Both the position numbers and the translations under genes were made by a program. A stretch of DNA of 64,000 nt from positions 1 through 64,000 of the forward strand of contig CAZTCJ010000010.1 in the NCBI GenBank assembly GCA_964612085.1. The letters are read 5' to 3'. The notes beneath the pieces were generated by a model. That model was not told the DNA's origin, did not search any database, and worked only from the letters and a program-made list of their open reading frames with translations. This stretch comes from CAZTCJ01 sp964612085. Lineage in GTDB: Bacteria > Pseudomonadota > Alphaproteobacteria > JAJFIK01. Positions 42,277-53,146 of the stretch are shown here, piece by piece (positions within the stretch are counted from its first letter, which is position 1; each line of letters begins with the position of its first letter).

Positions 42277-43410
42277 TCAATGCGCCTGCAGGTTGGGATG
42301 GACGATCGCGCCGTCCCGCGTCACCAACGTGCCCTGGACGATCTCGTCGTCCCAGTCGATGGCGAGCGTGCCCGTTTCCTTGTCGATCATGGGCGTCAGG
42401 AAGTTGAGCACATTGCGAGCGAACAGGGCCGAGGCATCATCGGCCATGCGGCCGGGCGTGTTGAACAGGCCGATAATGGTCACGCCATCGACCTCGACGA
42501 TCTGCCCCGGTTCGGACAAGGCGCAGTTGCCGCCCTGCTCCACCGCGAGATCGACGATCACCGAACCGGGCGCCATGGAGCGCACCATCTCTTCGGTCAC
42601 CAGCAAGGGTGCGGGCCGCCCGGGGATCAGGGCCGTGGTGATCACCACATCCTGTTTGGCGATGGTCTGGGCGACCAGTTCGGCCTGGCGGCGCTTATAG
42701 TCGTCGCTCATTTCCTTGGCGTAGCCGCCGGTGGTCTCCGCTTCCTTGGTCTCGTCGGAGTCCACCATGACGAAGCTGGCGCCGAGGCTCTGGACCTGTT
42801 CCTTGACGGCCGCGCGCACATCCGTGGCGCTAACCCGGGCGCCCAGGCGCTTGGCGGTGGCGATGGCTTGCAGGCCGGCGACGCCCGCGCCCATGACGAA
42901 GACCTTGGCGGGCGGAATGGTGCCCGCCGCCGTCATCATCTGCGGGAAGGCCCTGTGGAAAGCCCCTGCCGCGTCGAGAACGGCCTTGTAGCCCGCCAGA
43001 TTTGACTGGGACGACAGCACATCCATGGACTGGGCCCGCGTGATACGCGGCATGAACTCCAGCGAAAAGGCGGTGATCTTGCGTTCCGCCAGGGCCGCCA
43101 TCAGGGCGCCTTCGCCGAACGGATTGAGCAGGGCGACCAGCAGGGTGCCCGGCGCCAGGGCATCGAGCTCGCTGTCCATGGGATGGCGCACTTTCAGCAC
43201 CAGATCGGCGCCCGCGACGGTTTCCGCGAAGGATTGGGTGATCCGGGCCCCGGCCTCCTCAAAGGCCTTGTCGGTGATGTGGGAGCCCGCGCCAGCCCCG
43301 GTCTCAACCACGACCTCGGCCCCCATCGCCTTGAACTTGGCCGCTGTCTCGGGCGACAGGGCAACGCGGGTTTCGTGATCGCGAACTTCCCGTGGCACGG
43401 CGATTTTCAT
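42277..43410 (-). CDS. pntAA: NAD(P) transhydrogenase subunit alpha 1 (domain I)
   Basis: NAD(H)-binding domain I of the proton-translocating transhydrogenase, 377 residues, in the three-gene (PntAA/PntAB/PntB) style. MKIAVPREVRDHETRVALSPETAAKF opens the protein; VFVMGAGVAGLQAIATAKRLGARVSATDVR is the Rossmann motif, and GYAKEMSDDYKRRQAELVAQTIAKQDVVITTALIPGRPAPLL is typical. The membrane domain genes pntAB and pntB, which normally follow, are absent: 105 bp on comes an ABC ATPase. The coxIV-like gene is upstream. Confidence 0.94.
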   Translation of the reverse strand: MKIAVPREVRDHETRVALSPETAAKFKAMGAEVVVETGAGAGSHITDKAFEEAGARITQSFAETVAGADLVLKVRHPMDSELDALAPGTLLVALLNPFGEGALMAALAERKITAFSLEFMPRITRAQSMDVLSSQSNLAGYKAVLDAAGAFHRAFPQMMTAAGTIPPAKVFVMGAGVAGLQAIATAKRLGARVSATDVRAAVKEQVQSLGASFVMVDSDETKEAETTGGYAKEMSDDYKRRQAELVAQTIAKQDVVITTALIPGRPAPLLVTEEMVRSMAPGSVIVDLAVEQGGNCALSEPGQIVEVDGVTIIGLFNTPGRMADDASALFARNVLNFLTPMIDKETGTLAIDWDDEIVQGTLVTRDGAIVHPNLQAH

Positions 43411-43509
43411 GAGACGCCCCTTCTGTAGCTATGACGGACCATCCGGATTTCCCAAGCCGGAAAGCACACTATAGACAGCATATAGCGTGAGAGTCGCGGA
43501 TGGCCCGGT

Positions 43510-43746
43510 TCAGCCCATCACGAACATCAAAATCGCGACGAGCAGACCGACGATCAGCATCGCGGGCAGGAAGTTCCAGCCCAGGACCAGCCACATGGTC
43601 AGGAAGGCGACGATGGCCACGGTCGCGAAAGTGCCGAGCTTGGTGAGACCCATGAACGCGTTCCAGGTCCGCTCCTGCTCGCTGATGTCCATAGAGCCTT
43701 TTTTATGATCCCCAGCCGGGGTCTGGTGGTTGTCAGCCATTGCCAT
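43510..43746 (-). CDS. aa3-type cytochrome c oxidase subunit IV
   Basis: A 78-residue protein with an N-terminal hydrophilic part containing MDISEQERTWNAFMGLTKLGTFATVAIVAFLTMWL and two helices. This matches the bacterial aa3-oxidase subunit IV family. It is often found next to transhydrogenase genes in alphaproteobacteria, and pntAA follows 99 bp downstream. The main oxidase subunits are elsewhere. Confidence 0.85.
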   Translation of the reverse strand: MAMADNHQTPAGDHKKGSMDISEQERTWNAFMGLTKLGTFATVAIVAFLTMWLVLGWNFLPAMLIVGLLVAILMFVMG

Positions 43747-43842
43747 AAGCCTGTTCCGGATGCCGAAAAATCGCGCGGACTATATCAAAGCGCCCTACCC
43801 CCGCAAGCCGTAGGGTGACTAAGCCGCAGTTTCGGGCCGATG

Positions 43843-44823
43843 CTAAACCTGACGGGTTGCCACCGAGTGATCCCAGTCGGACAAAAGCGCGCGCAAGGCC
43901 GAGACGAACGCAAGCGGCTGGTCGAGCATGACGTGGTGGCGCGCTTCGGGGATCTCCACCACGGGCACCGCGTGGCCCAGCAGAGCGAACATGTATGCGC
44001 CCACCTCTTCGGGAAAGATCGCGGAATACTGCCCTCGGAAAATGCCGATGCGGCACGGCATGGCGCGCAGGCGTTCGCTCATATCGCCGATGGAAAAGCG
44101 CTGCCAGATATGGGGATCGAACTTCCAGGTCCATCCTCCCTCCACCTGGCGCAGCGAGCGGCGCGCGATGTAATCGAGAATATAGAGGTTCTCGCAGGCT
44201 TGCGGCGGGGCGAGCCGGAAGCGGGACAGCGCCTGGACCAGATCCGGATAGGTCTTGGTGGGCCGGATATCCCGCGGCGGCCCGCCGCGCCGCTCGCCCG
44301 GCGGGGCCACGGGCGAGTCCACCAGCACCACGCCGGAAAGGCGGTCGCCGTAAAGCGACCCCGTCAGTACCGTGACGAAGCCGCCGAAGCTGTGGCCCAC
44401 GATGAGCGGCTTGACCGCGTGATCCAGAAGCCCGGACGCTTCGCATACGGAAAACTGTTCGCGGGCGAAAAGATCCATGGCGTATTGTCCGCGCCAATCG
44501 CTGTCGCCCATGCCGCTCAAGGTCATGGCGACCACCCGGTAATCCCGGGCCAGATACGGCGCGATCCAATCCCACCAATGCATATGGGCACCATTGCCAT
44601 GGGTCAGCAGCAGGCCGGGCTTGGCCGGATCGCCCCAGCTCTGATAGCGGATCTCAGCGCCTTCGACCGTCACCGAGCCTTCCTCGCCCTTCTGCGCCAC
44701 GGCCCTTTCGAACCACTCCGGCGCGGGCGGCACGGCGCCTGCGAATGGCGTCAAGGGCCCATCCCTCGATCCTTCCGGAATCGGACTGACGCGGGGGCCG
44801 CCGCTTTGGCTTTCAGAACTCAT
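43843..44823 (-). CDS. Alpha/beta hydrolase
   Basis: A 326-residue hydrolase. The oxyanion region LLLTHGNGAHMHWWDWIAPYL, the nucleophile elbow VGHSFGGFVT (Ser near residue 140), the acid segment LVDSPVAPPG and the catalytic His in EARHHVMLDQP are present. It is related to haloalkane dehalogenase/epoxide hydrolase-like lipid hydrolases; the substrate is unknown. Its ATG overlaps the stop of the DinB gene by 4 bp (same strand), so they are coupled. Confidence 0.85.
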   Translation of the reverse strand: MSSESQSGGPRVSPIPEGSRDGPLTPFAGAVPPAPEWFERAVAQKGEEGSVTVEGAEIRYQSWGDPAKPGLLLTHGNGAHMHWWDWIAPYLARDYRVVAMTLSGMGDSDWRGQYAMDLFAREQFSVCEASGLLDHAVKPLIVGHSFGGFVTVLTGSLYGDRLSGVVLVDSPVAPPGERRGGPPRDIRPTKTYPDLVQALSRFRLAPPQACENLYILDYIARRSLRQVEGGWTWKFDPHIWQRFSIGDMSERLRAMPCRIGIFRGQYSAIFPEEVGAYMFALLGHAVPVVEIPEARHHVMLDQPLAFVSALRALLSDWDHSVATRQV

Positions 44824-45344
44824 GAACGCTGCTCATGGCTGGGAAAAACATAGGTCTCCGGAAAATAGATGAGATCGAGCTGGGGCGGCTTCCGGCCCGT
44901 CTGGCTGATCATGGTGTGGATTTGTCCCCGGTGGTGGGTCTGGTGGTTGAAAACATGAGCCAGCACATGGGCGAGCGGCGCGGTCATGGCATGGCCCGCC
45001 ATATTGCGCCACTCGAACGGTCCGGCAATCGCCGCATCGTCGTAATAGCGCATCAGGGAGATGAGGCGCTGATCCTCGTCCCGGCGCGCGGCGCAGATCA
45101 TGTCGAACCGGTCATAAGGCTCCAGATCGAGCCGGTCGTAATCGGGCCCGTCGCCGGTCAGGCGCTTGAGCCAGATCCGGTCGGCCACGATCGTGTGATT
45201 GAGCGTGCCGTGGATCGAGGTGAAAAAGGCCTGGCGGTCCTGGCGCCGCTCCTCTTCCGTGAGACCGGCCACCGCTTCGTAGAGCAATCCGTTGGCCCAC
45301 GCATTATAGCGTGCGAGCAGTTGAAAATAAGCCGCCCCGTTCAT
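44820..45344 (-). CDS. DinB-family metal-binding protein
   Basis: A 174-residue four-helix bundle. The three expected His ligands appear in HGTLNHTIVADRIW (near residue 48) and FNHQTHHRGQIH (near residue 135). Family members may be thiol-dependent transferases or hydrolases (bacillithiol or mycothiol S-transferase-like); the substrate is unknown. It lies 10 bp after the thioesterase and overlaps the hydrolase downstream by 4 bp. Confidence 0.87.
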   Translation of the reverse strand: MNGAAYFQLLARYNAWANGLLYEAVAGLTEEERRQDRQAFFTSIHGTLNHTIVADRIWLKRLTGDGPDYDRLDLEPYDRFDMICAARRDEDQRLISLMRYYDDAAIAGPFEWRNMAGHAMTAPLAHVLAHVFNHQTHHRGQIHTMISQTGRKPPQLDLIYFPETYVFPSHEQRS

Positions 45345-45354
45345 GATCCGCTTC

Positions 45355-45795
45355 TCACCCCCGCTCGCCCAAGACCTTGAAAACGCCGGTGCCGGACATC
45401 AGGCTCCGCTCCCCCGACCAGATGCGCCCGCGCACGCTGACAAGATCGCCGTCCTCGCCGATCACCTCGCCGGTGCCCTCGACCCAGTCGCCCAGCCGCG
45501 CGGCGGACATGAAATCCGTCAGCAGACGCACCGTCACCCAATAACGCTTGGGATAAAGCACCGAGACCGCGTGGCCGAAGGCGACATCGGCAAAGGCCAT
45601 GAGCATGCCCCCATGGCAGTTCATCATGCCATTGGTGTGATGCTCGGCCACGTAAAAGGCGCGCACATAGCGCCCGTCCGCGTCATAGCGCTCGTAAAGC
45701 GGCCCGATCTGACGGCCGAAGCCGTGCACCCAGTTCATCTGGGAAAAGCCGTCGGGGATCGGGAAACGGTGATCCTGGAGCAGGTCGTCGGTCAT
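45355..45795 (-). CDS. PaaI-type hot-dog thioesterase
   Basis: A 146-residue protein of the PaaI thioesterase family. HHTNGMMNCHGGMLMAFADVAFGHAV (catalytic Asn/Gly and Asp region) and VTVRLLTDFMSAARLGDWVEGTGEVI define the hot-dog fold. It would hydrolyse an acyl-CoA. It is the first of three tightly spaced minus-strand genes with the DinB protein and the alpha/beta hydrolase. Confidence 0.85.
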   Translation of the reverse strand: MTDDLLQDHRFPIPDGFSQMNWVHGFGRQIGPLYERYDADGRYVRAFYVAEHHTNGMMNCHGGMLMAFADVAFGHAVSVLYPKRYWVTVRLLTDFMSAARLGDWVEGTGEVIGEDGDLVSVRGRIWSGERSLMSGTGVFKVLGERG

Positions 45796-45862
45796 GGCCG
45801 GGCCTCGTTATGCGCATCCGCATGGAATGATGCGGATTTTGCAGCGCCGAAACAAGACCGGC

Positions 45863-47224
45863 TCACATGGCGCTGTCCGGCACCCCCGCCGCCGCCAGGG
45901 CGTCCGCCTGGGCCTTGGCCACCCGGTCCACGTCGAAATCCTCGATGGCCGCGTTGAACATCTCGTAGAAATTCAGTTCCGCGCCCAGATGCAGAAAGAC
46001 AGCGCCGAGGCCAATGGCCGCCCGGTCCATGAAGACGAATTCGCGCGGCGGTGTCACCGGCCCGTGGACGCGCAACGCCTTGTGGACTTCGAAGGCTTCC
46101 CGCCGCCCGTAATCGCCGGGCGCGATGCCGTCGGCAATCGTCCGCACCCGGTCATCGAGCAGCGGACGGTAGATGAAGCCCGCCCAGATATTGAGGGCGT
46201 CGATCAGCTCGTTGGAGAGGTTCTTGAAGCCCCAATGCTCATAAGCGGCGACCACCATGTCCCGGTCGTCTTGCAGCAGGCCGCGATAGAGATTGACCAC
46301 ACCGTCCACAAAATGGGGCGGGAAGATCCGGACACAGCCGAAATCGAGCAGATTGATCCCCGCCGCGCCGTCCCGTTCCCAGACGGAGTAGTTGCCCAGA
46401 TGGGGATCGCCATGGATCACCGCATAATGGCTGAACGGATGCCACCAGGCATGGAACAGCGCCTTGGCGATCTCGTTGCGGACGTCCAGGTCCCGCGCCT
46501 TGTAGTCCAGAATGCGGTTGCCGGTGAGCCAGGTCATGCTCAGCAGGCGGCGGGTCGAAAGATCCGCGATTACCTCCGGCACGGTGATGGCGGGCTGATC
46601 GGCCAGCATGGCGCCGTAAAGCCGCATATGGGCGGCTTCCCGTTCGTAGTCCAGCTCCTCGCGCAGGCGCGCTTCCAGCTCCTCGGCGATCTGGGTGGGA
46701 TCGATGGCATTGTCCATACGCTTATAGATCGACAGGATGATATTGAGCTGGCTCAGATCCGCCTCGACCGCCGACTGCATATCCGGATACTGAAGTTTGC
46801 AGGCGAGCACCCGGCCATCCGCATGGACCGCCTTGTGCACTTGCCCCAGGGACGCCGCCGCGGAGGCGTCCCGGTCGAAGGACTCGAATTTCGCGGCCCA
46901 GTCGGCGCCCAGTTCCGCTTTCATCCGGCGGCGCACGAAAGTCCAGCCCATGGGCGGCGCGTTGGTCTGAAGCTGGGCCAGCTCCTCGGAATATTCCGGA
47001 GGCACCATATCGGGTATGGTGGACAGGATCTGCGCCACCTTCATGAGCGGGCCTTTGAGGCCGCCCAGCGCCGCTTTCAGGTCCGCCGCGTGACGGCTGT
47101 GATCCATATTGTCCCGGTTCATGATCCGGCTGCCGGCATAGCGCGCGGCAACGCCGCCCATCATGCCGCCGACACGGGCATACCGGCCCAGAAGCCCCCC
47201 GAGATTAGCGCGGTCCTCAGCCAT
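45863..47224 (-). CDS. ABC1/UbiB-family kinase-like protein
   Basis: A 453-residue atypical kinase of the ADCK/UbiB family linked to ubiquinone synthesis. The KxGQ-like motif is KGPLMKVAQILSTIPDMVPPEY (A replaces G), and the family's Ala-rich loop SAAASLGQVHKAV, an ExD segment in EELDYEREAAHMRLY, the catalytic VIHGDPHLGNYSV and DFG in LLDFGCVRIF are present. The ATG at 47224 has GGAAGAA upstream and overlaps the end of the oligopeptidase gene by 8 bp. COQ9 and ubiX elsewhere in the window act in the same pathway. Confidence 0.87.
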   Translation of the reverse strand: MAEDRANLGGLLGRYARVGGMMGGVAARYAGSRIMNRDNMDHSRHAADLKAALGGLKGPLMKVAQILSTIPDMVPPEYSEELAQLQTNAPPMGWTFVRRRMKAELGADWAAKFESFDRDASAAASLGQVHKAVHADGRVLACKLQYPDMQSAVEADLSQLNIILSIYKRMDNAIDPTQIAEELEARLREELDYEREAAHMRLYGAMLADQPAITVPEVIADLSTRRLLSMTWLTGNRILDYKARDLDVRNEIAKALFHAWWHPFSHYAVIHGDPHLGNYSVWERDGAAGINLLDFGCVRIFPPHFVDGVVNLYRGLLQDDRDMVVAAYEHWGFKNLSNELIDALNIWAGFIYRPLLDDRVRTIADGIAPGDYGRREAFEVHKALRVHGPVTPPREFVFMDRAAIGLGAVFLHLGAELNFYEMFNAAIEDFDVDRVAKAQADALAAAGVPDSAM

Positions 47225-49043
47225 CGGTTTCTTCCAACTCACTCATCAGACGGCCAATTAAATCAAGGCCGCGGGTCCAGAACGCAGGGTCTTTCGGATC
47301 GAGCCCGAAGGGTTTCAAGGCCTCGTCATAGCGCCGGGTGCCACCAGCGGCCAGCAGATCCAGATAACGCTCGACGAAGCCCTCATCGCCCTGTTCGTAA
47401 ATGTCGTAGAGCGCATTCACGAGGCCGTCGCCGAAGGCATAGGCATAGACGTAAAACGGCACATGGATGAAATGGGGCACCAGGCACCAGTAGCTGTCAT
47501 AGCCCGCAACATCGACCGCCGGGCCCAAGGCCGCTTCCTGGGTCTCGCGCCAGACGGCGTTGAAATCCTCCGCCGTCAGCTCGCCGCTCCGGGCGCGCCC
47601 GTGGACCGCTTTCTCGAATTCGTAAAAGGCGATCTGGCGCATGACCGTGCCGATCTTGTCCTCGACCTTGGCCGCCAGCAGCAGGCGGCGACGCGCGGGA
47701 TCGGTCTCACGATCCAGCAGGGTCCGGAAGGTCAGCATCTCGCCAAAGACGCTGGCGGTCTCGGCCAGGGTCAAAGGCGTGCGGGCGAGCAGCGGCCCAT
47801 GCTGTGCCGCCATGCATTGATGCACCCCGTGGCCCAACTCATGGGCCAGCGTCATCACGTCTCGCGCCTTGCCTTGGTAGTTCAACAGAACATAAGGATG
47901 CGCGCTCGGCACCGTGGGATGGGAGAACGCGCCGCCCGATTTGCCCGTGCGCGGCACCGCGTCGATCCAGTGATGGTCGAAGAACCGCGCGGCGGTGTCG
48001 GCCATGACCGGCGCGAACCGTCCGAAAGCGTCCAAAACCATCGCCCGGGCGCCGTCCCAGGGAATCTCCGGCTCCTTTTTTTCTTCCAAGGGCGCCAGAC
48101 GGTCCCAATAGGCGAGCTTATCGAACCCCAGCGCTTTCGCCTTCCAGGCATAATAGCGGTGGGACAGGCGCGGATAGGACTCGCGCACGGCCGCAGCCAG
48201 TGCCTCGACCACCTCACCGTCCACATCGTTCGAGAGATGGCGCGATCGGGTCGGATGATCGAGCCCGCGCCAGCGGTCCTCGATAGCCTTGTCCTTGACG
48301 AGCGTGTTGAAGAGAAGCCCGAACAACGGAGCGTTCCGCTCACAGACGGCTTTGACCGCCTCCGCCGCCGCCTGACGGCGCGCCCGGTCCAGATCGCTGA
48401 ACAGGTCCATGGCCTCGACCAGGGTCAGGGGTTTGCCGTCCACCTCGACGCGCAGATCGCTCAGGGTCTGATCGTAAAGCCGGGTCCAGGCGGTGCTGGC
48501 CGTCTGATCGCGCTCCAGGGAGAACCGCTCCAGCTCCTGGGACAGACGATAAGGTTTCAAGGCCCGCAACTGCCTGAGCCAGGAGCGGTAGCGGGCGAGG
48601 CCTGAGCCGTTCAGCGCGGCCTCGAGCGCCTCGTCGCCGATATCGTTCAACTCATGTTCGAAGAACAGCAGGCTCGCGGCCAGCTCGGTCAGTTTCGATT
48701 GGGTATCCGCATAGAACTTGGCACGCTGAGGATCGCTGTTATTGGCCGCGAAAATCAGGCTGGCGTAAGAGCCGAGCCGCCCGCTCAGATCGCTGATCGC
48801 TTCATACTGCGCGATCGCCTCAAGCAGCGCCGCGCCGCCCGCCTCGGCCGAGGCCGCGCTTTCGATCAAGGCAGCGGTCTTGCCCTGATAGCGCTGCGCG
48901 AAGGCCTGGGTCTCGCGGGTCAGCCGGTCGAGATCAGCGGCGATCGCCGGATCCTCAAGGCTTTTATAGAGATCGTCGAGGGACCAGGACGGCAGATCGT
49001 CCGTGGCGGAGCCGGCTTGGGCGGCGGGATCGGGGGAAGACAT
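47217..49043 (-). CDS. pepF: M3-family oligoendopeptidase F
   Basis: Zinc metallopeptidase, 608 residues, that cleaves short peptides in the cytosol. The catalytic motif is HELGHGVHQCMA with Glu in LTLAETASVFGEML as third ligand. HPTVPSAHPYVLLNYQGKARDVMTLAHELGHG is characteristic. The ATG 49043 has CCGGAGATG upstream; a longer ORF begins at 49178 but its extra 45 residues are not family-like. The kinase-like gene overlaps its stop codon. Confidence 0.93.
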   Translation of the reverse strand: MSSPDPAAQAGSATDDLPSWSLDDLYKSLEDPAIAADLDRLTRETQAFAQRYQGKTAALIESAASAEAGGAALLEAIAQYEAISDLSGRLGSYASLIFAANNSDPQRAKFYADTQSKLTELAASLLFFEHELNDIGDEALEAALNGSGLARYRSWLRQLRALKPYRLSQELERFSLERDQTASTAWTRLYDQTLSDLRVEVDGKPLTLVEAMDLFSDLDRARRQAAAEAVKAVCERNAPLFGLLFNTLVKDKAIEDRWRGLDHPTRSRHLSNDVDGEVVEALAAAVRESYPRLSHRYYAWKAKALGFDKLAYWDRLAPLEEKKEPEIPWDGARAMVLDAFGRFAPVMADTAARFFDHHWIDAVPRTGKSGGAFSHPTVPSAHPYVLLNYQGKARDVMTLAHELGHGVHQCMAAQHGPLLARTPLTLAETASVFGEMLTFRTLLDRETDPARRRLLLAAKVEDKIGTVMRQIAFYEFEKAVHGRARSGELTAEDFNAVWRETQEAALGPAVDVAGYDSYWCLVPHFIHVPFYVYAYAFGDGLVNALYDIYEQGDEGFVERYLDLLAAGGTRRYDEALKPFGLDPKDPAFWTRGLDLIGRLMSELEETDG

Positions 49044-49155
49044 GGCATCTCCGGAAACTGGACCGTGCTTTTGACAGCAGTTTACCACTGCCTGAAGGGG
49101 ATATGGCGCGCCATGACGCCGCTTGAAGGGAGAAACGAAACGGTGACGCCCAGCG

Positions 49156-50097
49156 TCAGTCCCGCACCACGGTGACATCGACCCGGCGGTTCAGGCGCTC
49201 GCGCACATTGTCCGCCGTGGGGACGGCGGGCCGGGATTCCCCGAACCAGGTGACGCCGCCGATGGGCACGGACCGGTTTTCCAGCGCCCGGCGCACCGCC
49301 TGGGCCCGCGCCCTGGAGAGATCGTCATTGTATTCAGGCCGCCCGGAGCGGTCCGAATGGCCCTCCAGAAACACGCCCGTCGCCTGGATCTCGTTCACAT
49401 AGTCCGTGATGCTCTCAAGCAGGGTGGCGGCGGGCCCAGTGATCTCATCGCTGTTCCAGCCGAAGAAAATGGCGAAGGAGCGCTGGCGCGGTTCGGCCAC
49501 CACGGTGGAGGGGATCGGCGGATAGGCGGCGAGCGCCTCTTCGCTGGCGCACAGCGGCAGGACCTCCTCAAAGGACGCCCGCTCGGCCGCCACATAATCG
49601 GGCTGCACCGGGCCCCGGAACGCCAGGCCGTAGGCGTTCACCGACTGGTCGCCGTAATCATTGTCATGGGCCTGTTCGAGCCAGCCGTCGTAATAGACCT
49701 GGGCCTTGGCGCAGGCCTCAGGCGTGATCCGGCGGCCCCGCTGCAGCCGGGCCATCAGATCCTCGCGGGCACGCTCCAGATCGTAGAGATCCTGCGGCGC
49801 AACGTTCCATTCCGACGGCACCCAGGGATCGATGCGCTGACCTTGGAGCACCGCCCAGCCCTTATGCGCCAGACGCCCCGCGTGATGCCATTCCTGATCG
49901 ATATCGCGTTCGACCCGCGTGCGGCGCTGGTACTCGCGCGCCAGATAGGCCTGGAAATCCACACCCCGCACCTCTTGCTCGAGGAACGGCTCGACTATCG
50001 CGGCGGTGCAGCCCGCGACGGCCACCATGAGGCCCGCCGCCGTCAAAAGACCAGCCAGATGTCTTGTGAACCGGCGACGCACGCGTAAAACCCCCAC
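49156..50097 (-). CDS. OmpA-family lipoprotein
   Basis: An outer-membrane/peptidoglycan-binding protein of about 313 residues. The lipoprotein signal ends at VAVAGC. A region of ~170 residues without known similarity follows, then an OmpA-like C-terminal domain: FAIFFGWNSDEIT, GVFLEGHSDRSGRPEYNDDLSRARAQAVRRAL and NRRVDVTVV. GTG 50097 has a purine-rich SD; an ATG at 50127 lacks one. It is unlinked to pal and stands alone. Confidence 0.85.
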   Translation of the reverse strand: MGVLRVRRRFTRHLAGLLTAAGLMVAVAGCTAAIVEPFLEQEVRGVDFQAYLAREYQRRTRVERDIDQEWHHAGRLAHKGWAVLQGQRIDPWVPSEWNVAPQDLYDLERAREDLMARLQRGRRITPEACAKAQVYYDGWLEQAHDNDYGDQSVNAYGLAFRGPVQPDYVAAERASFEEVLPLCASEEALAAYPPIPSTVVAEPRQRSFAIFFGWNSDEITGPAATLLESITDYVNEIQATGVFLEGHSDRSGRPEYNDDLSRARAQAVRRALENRSVPIGGVTWFGESRPAVPTADNVRERLNRRVDVTVVRD

Positions 50098-50401
50098 CCC
50101 GCCCTCTCGGGCCTGTACACAACGCATGAGTATTTACCACACGGCATGGCAGAGTATTCAAGAGGCGGGCCAGCTTTTCCGCCCTTTTTGAAACATTTCC
50201 AGGCACCGCCCCTGGTTTTCGTACCGAAACGGGTCAGCGGTTAAGCACCTCTTTACCTTTGCCCGCCCATTCTCTCTTTCACCTTTCAACCTGTTCGAGC
50301 ATCGCCTGCGTGAAGGGGGTGAGGCGATCCCGGCCCGGTCTGGCTTTCCGTCTGGAGACTGGATCGTGTTGGGTGCTTACGCTTAGACGCCCGGGGAAGA
50401 C

Positions 50402-51988
<1,587 letters not shown>

Positions 51989-52016
51989 TTGCTCAGCCCT
52001 GAGATCGTTTCACGGC

Positions 52017-52048
52017 AAAAGCCGGTCCTGCACAGGACCGGCTTTTTT
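52017..52048 (+). terminator. Rho-independent terminator after the NtrC-type gene
   Basis: AAAAGCCGGTCCTG (52017-52030) pairs with CAGGACCGGCTTTT (52033-52046) around CA, followed by more T. It starts 28 bp past the stop codon. Confidence 0.9.
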
Positions 52049-52060
52049 GTTTGGCCCGTG

Positions 52061-52135
52061 CATTTCGCTGACGCTCAATACACCCTACCTGAGAATTTCT
52101 CTATATCGTAGGGTGCATTGAACGAATGTAAAATG
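52061..52135. repeat. GTAGGGTG-type palindromic repeat
   Basis: Left arm 52061-52088 (...CAATACACCCTAC) and right arm 52108-52135 (GTAGGGTGCATTG...) are imperfect inverted repeats, matching over 13 bases with one change at the inner part and continuing with lower match. It looks like a dispersed REP-like element just past the terminator. Confidence 0.65.
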
Positions 52136-52146
52136 ACGTCCCTACC

Positions 52147-52461
52147 TCACCCCCTTGGCGGGAGGGTGTGCACAAGCGTCAGGAAGCGGAGTGTCGTGCC
52201 GGCCCGGCGATGTTCGGACAGCGCCTGATAATCCGTGTCCTGATACCAGGCGCGCGCCGCCTCTTCGCTGGGAAACTGGAAGAGGATCACCCGGCCGTCC
52301 AGCGTCTCCTCGCCTTCGAGGGTGACGGGGTTGTCGTCGAAGGTCACGAACTCCCCGCCATACTTCTTCAGGATCGGAAAGAACCCTTTCTCATAGGCGC
52401 GGTAGGTCTCCGCATCCGTGACCTTGAGATTGACCACCATGATGACAGGCAGATCGGACAT
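52147..52461 (-). CDS. DUF1330 family protein
   Basis: A 104-residue ferredoxin-like protein: VIMVVNLKVTDAETYRAYEKGFFPILKKYGGEFVTFDDNPVTLEGEETLDGRVILFQFPSEEAARAWYQDTDYQALSEHR. The Asp-Tyr and QFPSEEAA patterns are those of DUF1330. The function is unknown. The hot-dog gene lies 59 bp upstream on the same strand. Confidence 0.85.
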   Translation of the reverse strand: MSDLPVIMVVNLKVTDAETYRAYEKGFFPILKKYGGEFVTFDDNPVTLEGEETLDGRVILFQFPSEEAARAWYQDTDYQALSEHRRAGTTLRFLTLVHTLPPRG

Positions 52462-52520
52462 CGGTTTTCCTCCTCAAGTGAATCCTGCCGGACGAAATCG
52501 TCCGATGACGTTGGTTCTGG

Positions 52521-52910
52521 CTAAAGCACCATCTGAGTTTGTGTGACAAGCGCGACCGCTTTTCCGTCCTCGCGGTTAATCCTGGTCTGCCAGACCGAAA
52601 GACGCCGGCCGATATTCACAGGCACCGTTTCGCCGAAGACGGTCATGCCTTCCGAGGCCGCTCCGAGAAAGTTAGTTTTGCTTTCGATGGTCGTGGTGCC
52701 TTTCGCCCCGTCCGGTAAATTGAGAAATCCGCCAATGGCACCCAAGGCATCAGCAAACGCCATGATCGCACCGCCATGCAAGATGCCGCCTGTCGTGCAA
52801 AGGTCAAGCCGAACCATCAGCTCACCGATAATACGGTCTGTTTCAGCACTTGTTACCACAACGCCCATGAGCTTTGAAAACGGCATCGCGTCAGCAAGAG
52901 ACGTGGTCAT
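52521..52910 (-). CDS. PaaI-type hot-dog thioesterase
   Basis: A 129-residue protein with LDLCTTGGILHGGAIMAFADALGAIGGFLNLP, the PaaI-type catalytic region with HGG and Asp, and TTTIESKTNFLGAASEGMTVFGETVPVNIGRRLSVWQTRI. A probable acyl-CoA thioesterase, substrate unknown. It follows an intergenic gap of 236 bp and may be cotranscribed with the DUF1330 gene. Confidence 0.85.
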   Translation of the reverse strand: MTTSLADAMPFSKLMGVVVTSAETDRIIGELMVRLDLCTTGGILHGGAIMAFADALGAIGGFLNLPDGAKGTTTIESKTNFLGAASEGMTVFGETVPVNIGRRLSVWQTRINREDGKAVALVTQTQMVL

Positions 52911-53146
52911 GGGGAGCTCCTATGTGTTTCCGGCAAACGCTCTGCTGCACATGAAGCTCACAGCACTGTCTGCCTGTTCATGCCAATACTCGCGCAAACG
53001 ATGACGATACGCGCGGAATTGTAAACCCCATCCGGCAAAAGGCTTTCGTCGCAACACATTTACAGTCTTGTACCTGGACCAAAGGCAGGGTTTGATACGC
53101 CAGGAGTGACCGTTGATCGAGCAGAAGGGTTCGGGAGGGAAAGACC

